Shown: positions 26,329 through 40,900, numbered from the stretch's first letter. The stretch: 64,000 nucleotides of DNA from Nocardiopsis metallicus (GCF_014201115.1 NZ_JACHDO010000001.1:6944001-7008000), one strand, 5' to 3'. Numbers and translations are program-made. The notes: generated from the sequence alone by a model not told the origin.

Positions 26329-27531
26329 ATGACAGCCGTGGAGACCCCGCGGCTCACCCGTGCGGTCGACGGCAGGCTCCTCGGCGGTGTCGCCTCAGGG
26401 CTGGCCCGGCACCTGGGCCTGGAACCGGTCGTGGTCCGGCTCGCGTTCATGGCGCTGGCCGTGGGCGGGATCGGGGTGGCCGTCTACGTCGCCCTGTACT
26501 TCCTCGTCCCCCAGGAGGAGGCCGAGGAGGAGGGCAGGTCCGACCCCGCCGCGGACAACAGACGCAAGGGCCGCGACATCTCGCAGCTCATCGCCTACAT
26601 CGGCCTCGCCGCCGGGCTGGGCATCCTCTTCCTGCTCTTCGGCGGCGTCTTCGACCCGCTGCTGTGGTTCGTGATCTTCGGCGCGCTCGGTGCGACCATC
26701 CTGTGGCAGCAGGCCAACCCGGCCGAACGCGACGAGTGGATGAACAGCACCGTCAGCCGCACGCGCCCCAAGAGCATCATGCGCACCGTCGCGGGCGTTC
26801 TGCTCGTGGTCGTCGGCGTCCTCGGATTCCTCGCCTTCCACCAACAGCTCCAGGAGGCCCGCGCCGGGCTGACCTTCGCGTTCACGCTCATCGGCGGGAT
26901 CGCGCTGATCGTCGCCCCCTGGATCATCGGGCTCATCCGCGAACGCGACTCCGAACGCCGTGAACGCATCCGCAACGCCGAGCGCGCCGAACTCGCCGCG
27001 CACATCCACGACTCCGTTCTGCACACCCTCACCCTCATCCAGCGGCGCGCCGACGACCCGCGCGAGGTCCAGCGCCTGGCCCGCGTCCAGGAACGCGCCC
27101 TGCGCAGCTGGCTCTACCAGCGCCCGGCCGACGCCGAGACCACCGTCACCCCGGGCCTGGAACGCGTGGCGGCCGAGGTGGAGGAGGAACACGGCGTGCC
27201 CATCGAGGTGGTGTGCGTCGGTGACGCCCCCATCGACGACGGCATCAGCGCGATGCTGCGCGCCGCCCGCGAGGCCATGGTCAACGCCTCCAAGTACGCC
27301 GGGACCGACAGCATCTCGGTGTTCGGCGAGGTGGACGAGGAGGAGGTCCTCGTGTTCGTCCGCGACCGGGGAGCCGGGTTCGACCTCGACGCCATCCCGC
27401 AGGACCGCATGGGCGTGCGCGGCTCCATCGTCGGCCGGATGGAACGCCACGGGGGTTCGGCCCGGATCCGCACCGAGCCGGGCGAGGGCACCGAGGTCCA
27501 GCTCCGTATGCCGCGCATCGCCGAGATGTAG
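26329..27531 (+). CDS. PspC-domain sensor histidine kinase
   Basis: 400 residues from the ATG at 26329. The PspC domain is at about 8-62 (RAVDGRLLGGVASGLARHLG, with a helix). Four more membrane helices follow at about 86-104, 110-126, 152-169 and 181-201. The cytoplasmic part is HisKA_3/HATPase: phospho-acceptor His in HIHDSVLHTL (H227), N-box AAREAMVNASKYA and G boxes RDRGAGFDL. It belongs to the EsrS-like envelope-stress kinases. The cognate regulator is 108 bases downstream. Confidence 0.9.
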   Translation: MTAVETPRLTRAVDGRLLGGVASGLARHLGLEPVVVRLAFMALAVGGIGVAVYVALYFLVPQEEAEEEGRSDPAADNRRKGRDISQLIAYIGLAAGLGILFLLFGGVFDPLLWFVIFGALGATILWQQANPAERDEWMNSTVSRTRPKSIMRTVAGVLLVVVGVLGFLAFHQQLQEARAGLTFAFTLIGGIALIVAPWIIGLIRERDSERRERIRNAERAELAAHIHDSVLHTLTLIQRRADDPREVQRLARVQERALRSWLYQRPADAETTVTPGLERVAAEVEEEHGVPIEVVCVGDAPIDDGISAMLRAAREAMVNASKYAGTDSISVFGEVDEEEVLVFVRDRGAGFDLDAIPQDRMGVRGSIVGRMERHGGSARIRTEPGEGTEVQLRMPRIAEM

Positions 27532-27639
27532 CCGCGAGCGGCGGTAGGCAGCGGTCAGCGGCGGCAAGTGGCCGCGAGTAGCCGCAAACGGCCAGCGTCC
27601 CGCTACCCGCGGGGGGCCTTCCCTGGGTAGGGTCCAGGT

Positions 27640-28311
27640 GTGGGAGACGAGAGCACGAAATTCAGTGACGGAGACGCGGTACCCCGCGTCGTGATCGTGG
27701 ACGACCACCGACTGTTCCGCAGCGGGGTGCGCGGAGAGCTCGGCGACGCCGTCAACGTCATCGGTGAGGCCGGGGACGTCGACAGCGCGGTGCACGTCAT
27801 CGGAGAGACCCTCCCCGACCTCGTGCTCCTCGACGTCCACCTGCCCGGAGGCGGGGGAGTGGAGGTGCTCCGGCGCGTCCTGGCCAAGCATTCGCAGATC
27901 CGGTTCCTCGCGCTGTCGGTCTCCGACGCGGCCGAGGACGTCATCGGCGTGGTGCGCGGCGGCGCCCGCGGCTACGTCACCAAGACCATCTCCGGCAAGG
28001 AGCTCGCCAACGCCATCGTCCGGGTCGCCGACGGTGACGCCGTGTTCTCCCCGCGGCTGGCCGGTTTCGTGCTGGACGCCTTCTCCGCCACCGACGCGCC
28101 CCCGGTCGACCCCGAGCTGGACCGCCTCACCCAGCGCGAACGCGAGGTCCTGCGGCACATCGCCCGCGGCTACGCGTACAAGGAAGTGGCCAAGGAGCTG
28201 TTCATCTCGGTCAAGACGGTCGAGACCCACGTCTCCTCGGTACTGCGCAAGCTCCAGCTGTCCAACCGCCACGAACTCAGCCGCTGGGCCACCGCCCGCC
28301 GCCTGGTCTGA
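27640..28311 (+). CDS. NarL/LuxR-type response regulator, partner of the PspC kinase
   Basis: 223 residues. Receiver domain 16-130: acidic pocket VDD at 20-22, phospho-acceptor D65 in LVLLDVHLPG and K115 in YVTKTI. The C-terminal LuxR helix-turn-helix reads LTQREREVLRHIARGY then KTVETHVSSVLRKLQLSN. The GTG start has no ribosome site, and TAGGGT (27628-27633) lies six bases before it, suggesting a leaderless mRNA with its own promoter. Confidence 0.93.
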   Translation: MGDESTKFSDGDAVPRVVIVDDHRLFRSGVRGELGDAVNVIGEAGDVDSAVHVIGETLPDLVLLDVHLPGGGGVEVLRRVLAKHSQIRFLALSVSDAAEDVIGVVRGGARGYVTKTISGKELANAIVRVADGDAVFSPRLAGFVLDAFSATDAPPVDPELDRLTQREREVLRHIARGYAYKEVAKELFISVKTVETHVSSVLRKLQLSNRHELSRWATARRLV

Positions 28312-28332
28312 GTCTCGAGCGACACGAGCACG

Positions 28333-28362
28333 AACGGCCGCCCCCGTCAGGGAGCGGCCGTT
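28333..28362. terminator. Terminator between regulator and nucleoside hydrolase genes
   Basis: AACGGCCGC (28333-28341) pairs with GCGGCCGTT (28354-28362); TTTCTT follows on the plus strand. Convergent genes share it. Confidence 0.75.
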
Positions 28363-28389
28363 TCTTGTGCGGACCCGATCAGTGCCCGG

Positions 28390-29319
28390 TCAGCGCAGGG
28401 CGTCGAGCATCCGGTCGAGGAACTCTTCCTCACTCACCCCGGTGATCACCCGCGCGGCCCGGCGCTCGTCCCCGCCCGGTCGCAGCCGCCGGTCGGCGAC
28501 GGTCATACCGCGGGTCAGCGCGCCGGTCAGCTCCACCCGGATCGGCGCGTCGAACGCCCCGGTCACCAGGTGCGGGTCCACCAGCACCGCCGCCGCAAGC
28601 GGGTCGTGCATCGCGCACTGGCGCACACCGAAGACGCCCTTGTAGAACTCGGCGTAGAAGTCCAGGAACGCCGACGTGTTCTGCGCGCGGTCGCCGGGCA
28701 CCTCCTTGAGCCGGTCCAACCAGGCTCCGGTGGCCACCGTCTTCATGGTGATGTCCAGCGCGACCAGGTCCAGGTCGAACCCGGCCGCGAACACCGCCTC
28801 GGCGGCCTCAGGGTCGTTGGCGATGTTGGCCTCGGCGTGCGAGGACACGTTCCCGGGCACCTCGACGGCGCCACCCATCACCACGAGCCGCCGGACCAGT
28901 TCCGGCAGGCGCGGCTCCAGGCCCAGCGCCAGCGCCAGGTTGGTCAGCGGGCCCACGGCCAGCACGTCGATCTGGCCCGGGTTCTCCCGCGCCAGGCGCA
29001 CGAGCAGCTCGGCGGCGGACTCCGCCACCGGCACCCGGGTGGGCTCGGGCAGCTTCACGTCGCCCAGGCCGTTGCCCCCGTGCACGTGCCCGGCCAGGCG
29101 CGGCTCCTGCACCAGCGGACGGGTGGCGCCCACGGCGACCGGAACATCCGGACGGCCGTACAGGTCGAGCAGGCGCAGAGCGTTCTGGGCGGTCACGTCG
29201 ACCGCGTTGTTGCCGAACACCGCACCGATCCCGACGATCTCCACCTCGGGCCGCGCGGCCAGGTAGGCGAGCGCGACGGCGTCGTCGATCCCCGGGTCGC
29301 AGTCGACGAACACACGCAT
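28390..29319 (-). CDS. Nucleoside hydrolase (IUNH family)
   Basis: 309 residues from the ATG at 29319. The calcium-binding motif is VDCDPGIDDAVAL (about 5-17), followed by EIVGIGAVFGNNAVDVTAQN; a second calcium-site Asp is in CAMHDPLAAAVLVDP. The enzyme splits ribonucleosides into base and ribose. A TTG at 29337 with GGGGGAG at better spacing could be the real start, adding six residues. Single gene. Confidence 0.9.
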   Translation of the reverse strand: MRVFVDCDPGIDDAVALAYLAARPEVEIVGIGAVFGNNAVDVTAQNALRLLDLYGRPDVPVAVGATRPLVQEPRLAGHVHGGNGLGDVKLPEPTRVPVAESAAELLVRLARENPGQIDVLAVGPLTNLALALGLEPRLPELVRRLVVMGGAVEVPGNVSSHAEANIANDPEAAEAVFAAGFDLDLVALDITMKTVATGAWLDRLKEVPGDRAQNTSAFLDFYAEFYKGVFGVRQCAMHDPLAAAVLVDPHLVTGAFDAPIRVELTGALTRGMTVADRRLRPGGDERRAARVITGVSEEEFLDRMLDALR

Positions 29320-29578
29320 GGACTCCCGGTCAGCCAAGACCAATCTCCCCCGAACAAGGCACGGACCAGCGAGGTGAAAGTTCTCAGCTGGTATCAAAAC
29401 AGGGTAAGCCGCCGACGGCACCGAACGCGGCCGCCGGGCGGGCCACCGTCGTGACGGCCGTCACGAGGACCGGCGGAGGGCGGACGGGGGCAGGCCGGTG
29501 ACAACGCGGGACGGGCGAGGCAGCAGGCAGAGGATCGGGTGGACGGGACCGTCACCGCACGGCCGTAACCTGGTAGGC

Positions 29579-31921
29579 GTGTCCTCCCAAGAACAGCTTC
29601 TCGAAGGTCTGAACGGTCCCCAGCGCGACGCCGTCACCCATGCCGGCGCGCCGCTCCTGATCGTGGCGGGCGCGGGCTCGGGCAAGACCCGTGTCCTCAC
29701 CCACCGCATCGCCTATCTCATGGCCGAACGCGGGGTGCGCCCGGGGGAGATCCTCGCGATCACCTTCACCAACAAGGCCGCGGCCGAGATGAAGGAGCGC
29801 ATCGAGGCCCTCCTCGGCAGTCGCGCCGCCAACACCATGTGGACGATGACCTTCCACTCGGCGTGCGTGCGCATCCTGCGCCGGGAGGCACACCGGCTCG
29901 GCTACCCGAGCAGCTTCACCATCTACGACGCCGCGGACTCCCAGCGCCTCATGCAGCTGGTCTGCAAGGAGATGGACCTGGACCCCAAGCGGTTCCCGCC
30001 CAAGTCCTTCAGCTTCCAGGTGTCCAACCTCAAGAACGAGCTCGTCGACTACGACACCTTCGCCGAGCAGGCCCAGACCGAGCAGGAGAAGAAGCTCGCC
30101 GAGGCCTACCAGCTGTACCAGCGCCGCCTCCACGAGGCGGGCGCCATGGACTTCGACGACCTGATCATGATCACGGTCAACCTGTTCCAGATGTTCCCGG
30201 ACGTGGCCGAGTACTACCGGCGCCGCTTCCGGCACGTGATGGTCGACGAGTACCAGGACACCAACCACGCCCAGTACGTGTTCGTCCGCGAGCTCGTCGG
30301 CGTGGCGGAGGGCTCCGACACCAGCGTGGTCCCGCCCGCGGAACTCTGCGTGGTGGGCGACGCCGACCAGTCGATCTACGCCTTCCGCGGCGCGACCATC
30401 CGCAACATCCTGGAGTTCGAGCGCGACTTCCCGAACGCGCGCACCATCCTCCTGGAGCAGAACTACCGGTCCACCCAGAACATCCTCTCCGCCGCGAACA
30501 CGGTCATCGACCGCAACGAGGGGCGCCCGGCCAAGAACCTGTGGTCGGAACAGGGCGAGGGCCCCATGATCACGGGGTACGTCGCCGACAACGAGCACGA
30601 CGAAGCGGCGTTCGTGGTCGGGGAGATCGACAAGCTCGCGGACCAGGGCATCGTCAAGCCGAGCCAGGTCGCGGTGTTCTACCGGACCAACGCGCAGTCC
30701 CGTGTCTTCGAGGACGTGTTCATCCGGACCGGGCTGCCGTACAAGATCGTCGGCGGCGTGCGCTTCTACGAGCGCAAGGAGATCCGCGACATCCTGGCCT
30801 ACCTGCGGGTCCTGGCCAACCCTGAGGACACGGTGAGCCTGCGCCGCATCCTCAACGTGCCCAAACGCGGTATCGGTGCCCGTGCCGAGGAGTCGATCGA
30901 GCTGCTCGCCGCCCGGGAACGTATCTCCTTCTCGAAGGCCCTGCGCCGGGTGGACGAGGCCCCGGGTCTGGCGACCCGCTCGGCGAAGGCGATCAAGAAC
31001 TTCACCGCTCTCCTGGACGAGCTCGCCGAGGTCGTGCCGGGCAGCATGCCGGCCGAGATCGTCGAGGCGGTGCTCAGCAAGACCGGCTACCTCTCCGAAC
31101 TGGCCGAGTCCAAGGACCTCCAGGACGAGAGCCGGGTGGAGAACCTCGAGGAGTTCGTCGACGTCGCCCGGGAGTTCGAGCACACCTTCGCCGCGCTCAT
31201 CGAGGACGAGTCCTCGCTGGAGGGCGAGGAGAACCAGGGCATCGACCCGGGGGAGCCGACCCTGGTCGACTTCCTGGAGCGCATCGCCCTGGTCGCCGAC
31301 ACCGACCAGATCCCCGACGAGGACGACGAGGGCGGGGTGGTCACCCTGATGACCCTGCACGCGGCCAAGGGGCTGGAGTTTCCGGCGGTCTTCCTCACCG
31401 GCATGGAGGACGGGGTCTTCCCGCACACCCGCACCCTCGGGGACAAGACCGAGCTGGAGGAGGAGCGGCGCCTTGCCTACGTGGGCATCACCCGCGCCCA
31501 GGAACGGCTGTACGTCAGCCGCGCCGCGGTCCGCAGCGCCTGGGGCACCCCCTCCTACAACCCGGCCTCCCGGTTCCTGGACGAGATCCCGTCGAACCTC
31601 GTCGACTGGCGCCGCGCCGAGTCGACCCTCGCCGCTCCGCCCAGCCGGACCATCGGCGGTCGCTCCGGCGGTGGTTTCGGCGGCGGGCCCGGTGGTTCGG
31701 GCGGCGGTCTCGGGAGCACCTTCGGCAGCGGCAGGAAGAAGGCCGTGAAGGAAGCGCCCACATTGAGCGTCGGCGACCTGGTCAACCACGACTCCTTCGG
31801 GATGGGCCGGGTCCAGCTGGTCGACGGGGCCGGCGACAAGACCAAGGCCCGCATCGACTTCGGCGCCGACATCGGTGAGAAGGACTTCCTGGTCAAGTAC
31901 GCCCCTATCGAGAAGCTCTAG
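29579..31921 (+). CDS. pcrA: ATP-dependent DNA helicase PcrA/UvrD
   Basis: 780 residues from a GTG. SF1A helicase motifs appear in order: LNGPQRDAVTHAGAPLLIVA (Q motif), Walker A GAGSGKT (31-37), VDEYQDTNHAQY (motif II), GDADQSIYAFRGA (III), QNYRSTQNIL (IV), and VTLMTLHAAKGLEFPAVFL (V). After a Gly-rich linker (residues about 700-730) comes the C-terminal Tudor-like region, which contacts RNA polymerase. It unwinds DNA in excision repair and clears conflicts. A leaderless mRNA is likely: TAACCT lies seven bases before the GTG and no ribosome site is visible. Confidence 0.95.
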   Translation: MSSQEQLLEGLNGPQRDAVTHAGAPLLIVAGAGSGKTRVLTHRIAYLMAERGVRPGEILAITFTNKAAAEMKERIEALLGSRAANTMWTMTFHSACVRILRREAHRLGYPSSFTIYDAADSQRLMQLVCKEMDLDPKRFPPKSFSFQVSNLKNELVDYDTFAEQAQTEQEKKLAEAYQLYQRRLHEAGAMDFDDLIMITVNLFQMFPDVAEYYRRRFRHVMVDEYQDTNHAQYVFVRELVGVAEGSDTSVVPPAELCVVGDADQSIYAFRGATIRNILEFERDFPNARTILLEQNYRSTQNILSAANTVIDRNEGRPAKNLWSEQGEGPMITGYVADNEHDEAAFVVGEIDKLADQGIVKPSQVAVFYRTNAQSRVFEDVFIRTGLPYKIVGGVRFYERKEIRDILAYLRVLANPEDTVSLRRILNVPKRGIGARAEESIELLAARERISFSKALRRVDEAPGLATRSAKAIKNFTALLDELAEVVPGSMPAEIVEAVLSKTGYLSELAESKDLQDESRVENLEEFVDVAREFEHTFAALIEDESSLEGEENQGIDPGEPTLVDFLERIALVADTDQIPDEDDEGGVVTLMTLHAAKGLEFPAVFLTGMEDGVFPHTRTLGDKTELEEERRLAYVGITRAQERLYVSRAAVRSAWGTPSYNPASRFLDEIPSNLVDWRRAESTLAAPPSRTIGGRSGGGFGGGPGGSGGGLGSTFGSGRKKAVKEAPTLSVGDLVNHDSFGMGRVQLVDGAGDKTKARIDFGADIGEKDFLVKYAPIEKL

Positions 31922-31946
31922 TTCTCTCCCGGTGTCTGCGGAGCAC

Positions 31947-31970
31947 GTTGGCGGGCTGGGGCCCGCCAAC
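31947..31970 (+). terminator. Terminator of pcrA
   Basis: Perfect 10-bp stem GTTGGCGGGC / GCCCGCCAAC with loop TGGG, 25 bases after the pcrA stop. Confidence 0.82.
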
Positions 31971-32156
31971 GAGGGAGGATCGGTTGCGCACGGGGGCGAT
32001 CAGGACATCCTCGGCGGTGTGTAAGCCACGACACCGGCGAGTTTCGCCAAAGCCGTCACGAGCACTCCAGCCCAGGGGTAGAGTTGGGGAAGACCGAGCG
32101 AGACGAACGCGGTTTCTTCCGCGGGCGGGCCGGTCCACCTCTTCGAAACACAGCGG

Positions 32157-32184
32157 TTCGAGCACTGCTCGGCCCGTGTATGCT
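32157..32184 (+). promoter_or_regulatory. rRNA operon promoter candidate P1
   Basis: TTCGAG (32157-32162) and TATGCT (32179-32184) with a 16-base spacer, about 440 bases before 16S rRNA. Confidence 0.45.
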
Positions 32185-32222
32185 CGGGGAGTTGCTTCGA
32201 ACAGACCAGCGGAAACAACGCG

Positions 32223-32252
32223 GTGAAAACACCGCCGAGGAAACGCTAGACT
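32223..32252 (+). promoter_or_regulatory. rRNA operon promoter candidate P2
   Basis: GTGAAA (32223-32228) and TAGACT (32247-32252) with an 18-base spacer. Confidence 0.5.
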
Positions 32253-32304
32253 GGGAAAAGCACAACGGGCTTTACCCCGATCAGGAACAACACAAACCGC
32301 CGAT

Positions 32305-32333
32305 TTGGCGGGGCGCGGAACACCTGATAAAGT
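32305..32333 (+). promoter_or_regulatory. rRNA operon promoter P3
   Basis: TTGGCG (32305-32310) and TAAAGT (32328-32333) with an exact 17-base spacer, followed by an AT-rich start region. It is the best match to a primary-sigma promoter in the leader. Confidence 0.65.
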
Positions 32334-32624
32334 AAAGACACAACGAAGCGAGCCGGACGCGAAAGCGGCCGAAACGCAGAAAGCCTTCCACGGAAGAGCA
32401 GGCGGACCCAGCTGGTTCTGGCGCTTGTACGGGAAGAGTGATTGTTTCTTGAGAACTCAACAGCGCGTGTTTGATTTTCTTTAAGCCATGTTTGTTTTGG
32501 CCCCGACGCACTTCGGTGCGTAGGGTTCCTTTGATTGGTCATCGCGAGATGATCGGTCAGGATTTCTTCTAGGTTTACTCACCCCAGGCTGACCCTCGCG
32601 GTCGCCGGGATGGGTTGTTTGACC
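32334..32624 (+). other. rRNA leader
   Basis: Transcribed leader without a gene. It has the actinobacterial motif TTGAGAACTCAACAG (about 32452-32466), an antitermination/processing landmark, and a UUCG-type hairpin ACGCAC-TTCG-GTGCGT near 32503-32518. The end region should pair with the 16S-23S spacer for RNase processing. Confidence 0.6.
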
Positions 32625-37583
<4,959 letters not shown>

Positions 37584-37672
37584 CTGCAGATAATTGGATG
37601 TTCGCGCACGCTTGTTCACGAAAGCTTGGCTGTCGTGATTCCCTTTCGGGGTTGAGTCATGGTGGTTGTTGG

Positions 37673-37792
37673 TTTCCGTGGTGGTTTTAGCAGGAGGGTC
37701 ACACCCGGTCTCATTCCGAACCCGGTCGTTAAGTCTCCTTGCGCTGATGGTACTGCTCTGTGATGGGGTGGGAGAGTAGGTCGCTGCCACGG
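37673..37792 (+). rRNA. rrf: 5S ribosomal RNA
   Basis: About 120 bases. Helix I pairs CCGTGG (37676-37681) with CCACGG (37787-37792); the conserved CCGAACCCGG loop lies near 37717 and GGGAGAGTAGG near 37770. Ends are approximate. Confidence 0.95.
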
Positions 37793-37804
37793 TTTTTCTT
37801 GAGG

Positions 37805-37844
37805 GGAGGGGGTTCGTTCTTCGGAGCGGGCCTCCTCCTTTTTT
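37805..37844 (+). terminator. rRNA operon terminator
   Basis: A 15-bp stem (37805-37819 with 37824-37838, including G-U pairs) capped by a UUCG tetraloop and followed by TTTTTT. It is the most classical intrinsic terminator in the window. Confidence 0.9.
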
Positions 37845-37898
37845 GTTGTGGGGGTTTGTGAACATGTGAACAGTGGGGGTTGTTACCCGTCAGGTTCT

Positions 37899-38247
37899 CC
37901 GTGATCTTGCTACCAGGAGCGAGTTGGGCGCCCTCGACTTTCGCGCTTTCTGGAATTATGGGAACTTATGTCCTTTATCTGCCGCTCTGCCTATTTCGCC
38001 GGTATTGATGTATCCGAAGGCGACATGAGCGTTCGACCACTGGCAAACGTGGGCATAGCAGCCCAACTGGCCTGGACGGATGCCGTGTCTAGAGCCTGCG
38101 CGCCCCCTGGTCCGTGAGCCCCACGGAGCCAGGGCACTTCATCGAGAGCCACCAGACATAACGGTCATTAGGCAACACAACCTGACAAAACTTCGAAAAC
38201 CACGAAAGTCGAGGGCGCCCAACTCGCTCCTGGTAGCAAGATCACGG
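37899..38247. repeat. 349-bp element bounded by 45-bp perfect inverted repeats
   Basis: Positions 37899-37943 and 38203-38247 are exact reverse complements over 45 bases and enclose 259 bases. The arms open TGATCTTGCTACCAGG when read inward. The interior is AT-richer than the genome, has no gene, and holds a hairpin (CCCTGGTCCGTG with CACGGA-G-CCAGGG, about 38105-38134). The element lies between the rRNA operon and the convergent ogt gene. The same arm sequence recurs at 54326. It could be a MITE or a regulatory repeat; no clear target duplication is visible. Confidence 0.7.
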
Positions 38248-38272
38248 AAGAGGAGGGGCGGGTTGTCCGGTT

Positions 38273-38866
38273 TTAGGCTCTGCGTTCCATGGTCCTGCTC
38301 TGTTCCAGGCCCAGCAGGTACTGCTTGCGTTCCAGCCCGCCCGCGTAACCCGTCAGGCTTCCGTTGGCGCCGATGACGCGGTGGCAGGGGACGATGATGC
38401 TGATCGGGTTCCTCCCGTTGGCCATGCCGACCGCCCGGGAGGCCGTCGGCCGCCCCAGTTCTTCGGCGAGCTGGCCGTAACCGGCGGTCTCCCCGTACGG
38501 GATGGTGGTCAGCGCCCGCCACACCCGCAGCTGCCAGGCGGTCCCGGCCGGGGCCAGCGGAAGATCGAACTCCTTGAGCTCACCCGCGAAGTACGCGGTC
38601 AGCTGCCGCTCCACCTCCGTGAACGGTTTCGCGTCGGCCACCCAGTTCTCCGGGACCGCCCTGCTGACGCCCTCCTTGGGCGGGGTCAGCACCCCGCCCA
38701 GGGCCTCTCCGTCACCGTACAGCGTCAGCTCGCCCAACGGCGAACCCATTGTCGTGTAGTAAGTCGGGCCCGGCAGCGGTTCGCGGAAGCGCACCGCTGT
38801 CTCCCGTGGCGGGGCGGTCGGCTCCTGGGGCAGGTCCAGCGGAAGTACGTCCTGTTCGGTGTTCAT
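38273..38866 (-). CDS. ogt: Methylated-DNA-[protein]-cysteine S-methyltransferase
   Basis: 197 residues from the ATG at 38866, which overlaps the ada-alkA stop (ATGA). The active site PCHRV (C161) takes methyl groups from O6-methylguanine; [20 protein letters not shown] is the helix-turn-helix that flips the base, and [20 protein letters not shown] is canonical. The translational coupling with ada-alkA gives a two-gene alkylation repair operon. Confidence 0.95.
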   Translation of the reverse strand: MNTEQDVLPLDLPQEPTAPPRETAVRFREPLPGPTYYTTMGSPLGELTLYGDGEALGGVLTPPKEGVSRAVPENWVADAKPFTEVERQLTAYFAGELKEFDLPLAPAGTAWQLRVWRALTTIPYGETAGYGQLAEELGRPTASRAVGMANGRNPISIIVPCHRVIGANGSLTGYAGGLERKQYLLGLEQSRTMERRA

Positions 38867-40350
38867 TCGATCCCTCTCGGCGCTGTCGTCGTGTCGAGCG
38901 AGGCCCACAGCAGGTGGGTGGCGTACGAGCGCCAGGGGCTCCACTCCTTGGCCTCCCTGGCCGCTGCGGCCGGGGTCGCCGTCAGGCCCGCACGCTCCAA
39001 AGCCTGGCGCACCCCCAGGTCGGTGGACAGGAAGACGTCCGGGTCCCCGAGTCCGCGCATCCGAACGTATCCGGCGGTCCACGGGCCGATCCCGGGCAGT
39101 TCCACCAGGCGTCGCTCCGCTTCGTCCCGGTCGCAGCCCGGACCCAGGTCTACCTGGCCTGAGGCGATCGCGTCCGCCACGTTGATCAGCGCCCGCCCCC
39201 GTGCGACGGGGACGGACAGTTCAGCCGGGTCGGCGGCGGCCAGGGCCCCCGGCGAGGGGAAGGTGTGGGTGAGTCCGCCGTCGGGGACGGCCAGTGGCTT
39301 CCCGAACCGGCTCACCAGACGTCCCGCCAGAGTACGCGCGGCCCGCACTGAGACCTGTTGACCGAGAACGGCTCGGACCGCGAGTTCGGCCGGGTCCACG
39401 TGACCGGGGGCGCGAACCCCGGGGCGCTGTCGGAGGACGGGGCCGAGTACGGGGTCCTGCCCCAGTACCTCGGCCACGGCCTGCGGGTCGGCGTCCAGGT
39501 CCAGTAGGCTCCGGCAGCGCCGCACCGCGCTGGCCAGGTCACGCGGCTCGGACAACCACAACCGGCACAGCACGTGCCCCTCCACCCCGGAGAGCTCCAC
39601 GACAGCGGGTCCGTTCGGCAGCCGCAGCGTTCGCCGGTACACCCCGCCCTTGTACTCCTCCACCCCCGGGACCGCGCGGTCGCCGAGGAAGGAGAGCATC
39701 CCGGTCAGGTCGATCCGCCCCCGGTAGGGCAGTCGCAGCGCCACCGCACCCGGGGGAGCGGGTACCGATCCGCGCCGCCCCGCCGCCGCGCGCATCTGTG
39801 ACGGCGAGCGGTCGAACACCGAGCGCATGGTCTCGTTGAACTGCCGCACACTCGCGAACCCGGAGGCGAAGGCGGCGTCGGCCATCGGCATGTCCGTGGT
39901 CTCCACCAGGACGCGGGCGGTGTGCGCCCGCTCGGTTCGGGCCAGGGCCAGCGGACCGGCGCCCACCTCGGCCGAGAGCAGGCGGTTCAGCTGGCGTTCG
40001 CTGTAGCCGAGGGCGTCGGCGACCGCTCCCACCCCGCCCCGGTCGACGGCTCCGTCGTGGATCAACCGGATGGCACGGCCGACCACGTCGGCCCGCACGT
40101 TCCATTCGGGTGATCCGGGAACGGTGTCCGGGCGACACCGTTTACACGCGCGGAACCCCGATTCCTGCGCTGCGGCGGCGGTCCGGTAGAAGCACACGTT
40201 CTCCCGGCGAGGGGTCACCGCGGGACAGCTGGGCCGGCAGTAGATGCCGGTGGTGCGCACGGCGGTGTAGAAGACCCCGTCGAAGCGGGAGTCCCTGCTG
40301 TGTACCGCGCGGTAGCGCTGCTCGTCGTCCATCACAACCACCATGGTCAT
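38863..40350 (-). CDS. alkA: Ada regulator fused to AlkA DNA glycosylase
   Basis: 495 residues in four parts. Residues 8-75: Ada zinc domain with Cys38, Cys42, Cys69 and Cys72 ([19 protein letters not shown]), where the first Cys accepts methyl from phosphotriesters. Residues 85-190: AraC-type helix-turn-helix. Residues 200-300: AlkA N-domain. The C-terminal HhH-GPD reads [19 protein letters not shown], with the catalytic Asp in [10 protein letters not shown]. It is thus a methyl-activated regulator and 3-methyladenine glycosylase in one chain, as known from mycobacteria. Confidence 0.93.
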   Translation of the reverse strand: MTMVVVMDDEQRYRAVHSRDSRFDGVFYTAVRTTGIYCRPSCPAVTPRRENVCFYRTAAAAQESGFRACKRCRPDTVPGSPEWNVRADVVGRAIRLIHDGAVDRGGVGAVADALGYSERQLNRLLSAEVGAGPLALARTERAHTARVLVETTDMPMADAAFASGFASVRQFNETMRSVFDRSPSQMRAAAGRRGSVPAPPGAVALRLPYRGRIDLTGMLSFLGDRAVPGVEEYKGGVYRRTLRLPNGPAVVELSGVEGHVLCRLWLSEPRDLASAVRRCRSLLDLDADPQAVAEVLGQDPVLGPVLRQRPGVRAPGHVDPAELAVRAVLGQQVSVRAARTLAGRLVSRFGKPLAVPDGGLTHTFPSPGALAAADPAELSVPVARGRALINVADAIASGQVDLGPGCDRDEAERRLVELPGIGPWTAGYVRMRGLGDPDVFLSTDLGVRQALERAGLTATPAAAAREAKEWSPWRSYATHLLWASLDTTTAPRGIE

Positions 40351-40401
40351 CGATGCGGGGGATCCGGTGCTGGCGGTTTTCGGACATGGACCTCGCCGGG
40401 G

Positions 40402-40752
40402 TCAGTCCTTGCCTTCCGGAGCTTCCTCGCCCTCGGGCGCGCTCCTGCTCCCCGTGCTTTCGCTCCCGGCGTCCTCTCCGTGCTCACTGAGGTACTCGAT
40501 GTAGACGGGGCGTAGCGCCTCCTGGACGCCGGGGTCGCTCTCGGCGGAGAGCGCCTCGTAGAGGAAGGAGGACGCCTGGGCGACGCTGGCTTCGCTGGCC
40601 TCCTTGTTGCCCGCGACGGCCTCGGCCGCCGGGATCAGCCCCAGCAGCCGCCAGAAGAAACGTACGTCCCATCGCCGCCGTGCCAGCTCCACGGCGCGCT
40701 CTCGCAGGTCTTCGGTGCTGGTCTGCTCGAATCCGGTGACGTGGTCGTCCAT
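40402..40752 (-). CDS. Hypothetical protein
   Basis: 116 residues, no recognised domain. Residues 12-48 form a basic helix then a short hydrophobic run (RRRWDVRFFWRLLGLIPAAE); the middle repeats Ala/Ser, and the tail is Glu/Gly/Ser-rich and probably disordered. Codon use is coding-like. It is 51 bases upstream of ada-alkA on the same strand, so co-transcription is possible. Confidence 0.65.
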   Translation of the reverse strand: MDDHVTGFEQTSTEDLRERAVELARRRWDVRFFWRLLGLIPAAEAVAGNKEASEASVAQASSFLYEALSAESDPGVQEALRPVYIEYLSEHGEDAGSESTGSRSAPEGEEAPEGKD

Positions 40753-40900
40753 GCTCGGAAGATACCCGCCCCCGTGCCCCGCATCACTGAGTGACCTGCG
40801 TTACTCTTCACTCGAGTTCATCATCTCCCTCCGAGGCGTCCGGGGAAGCCCTCACAAGGGGTGTCGGGTGTCCGCGGGGGACGTAGTTAAGGGGTAGGCC

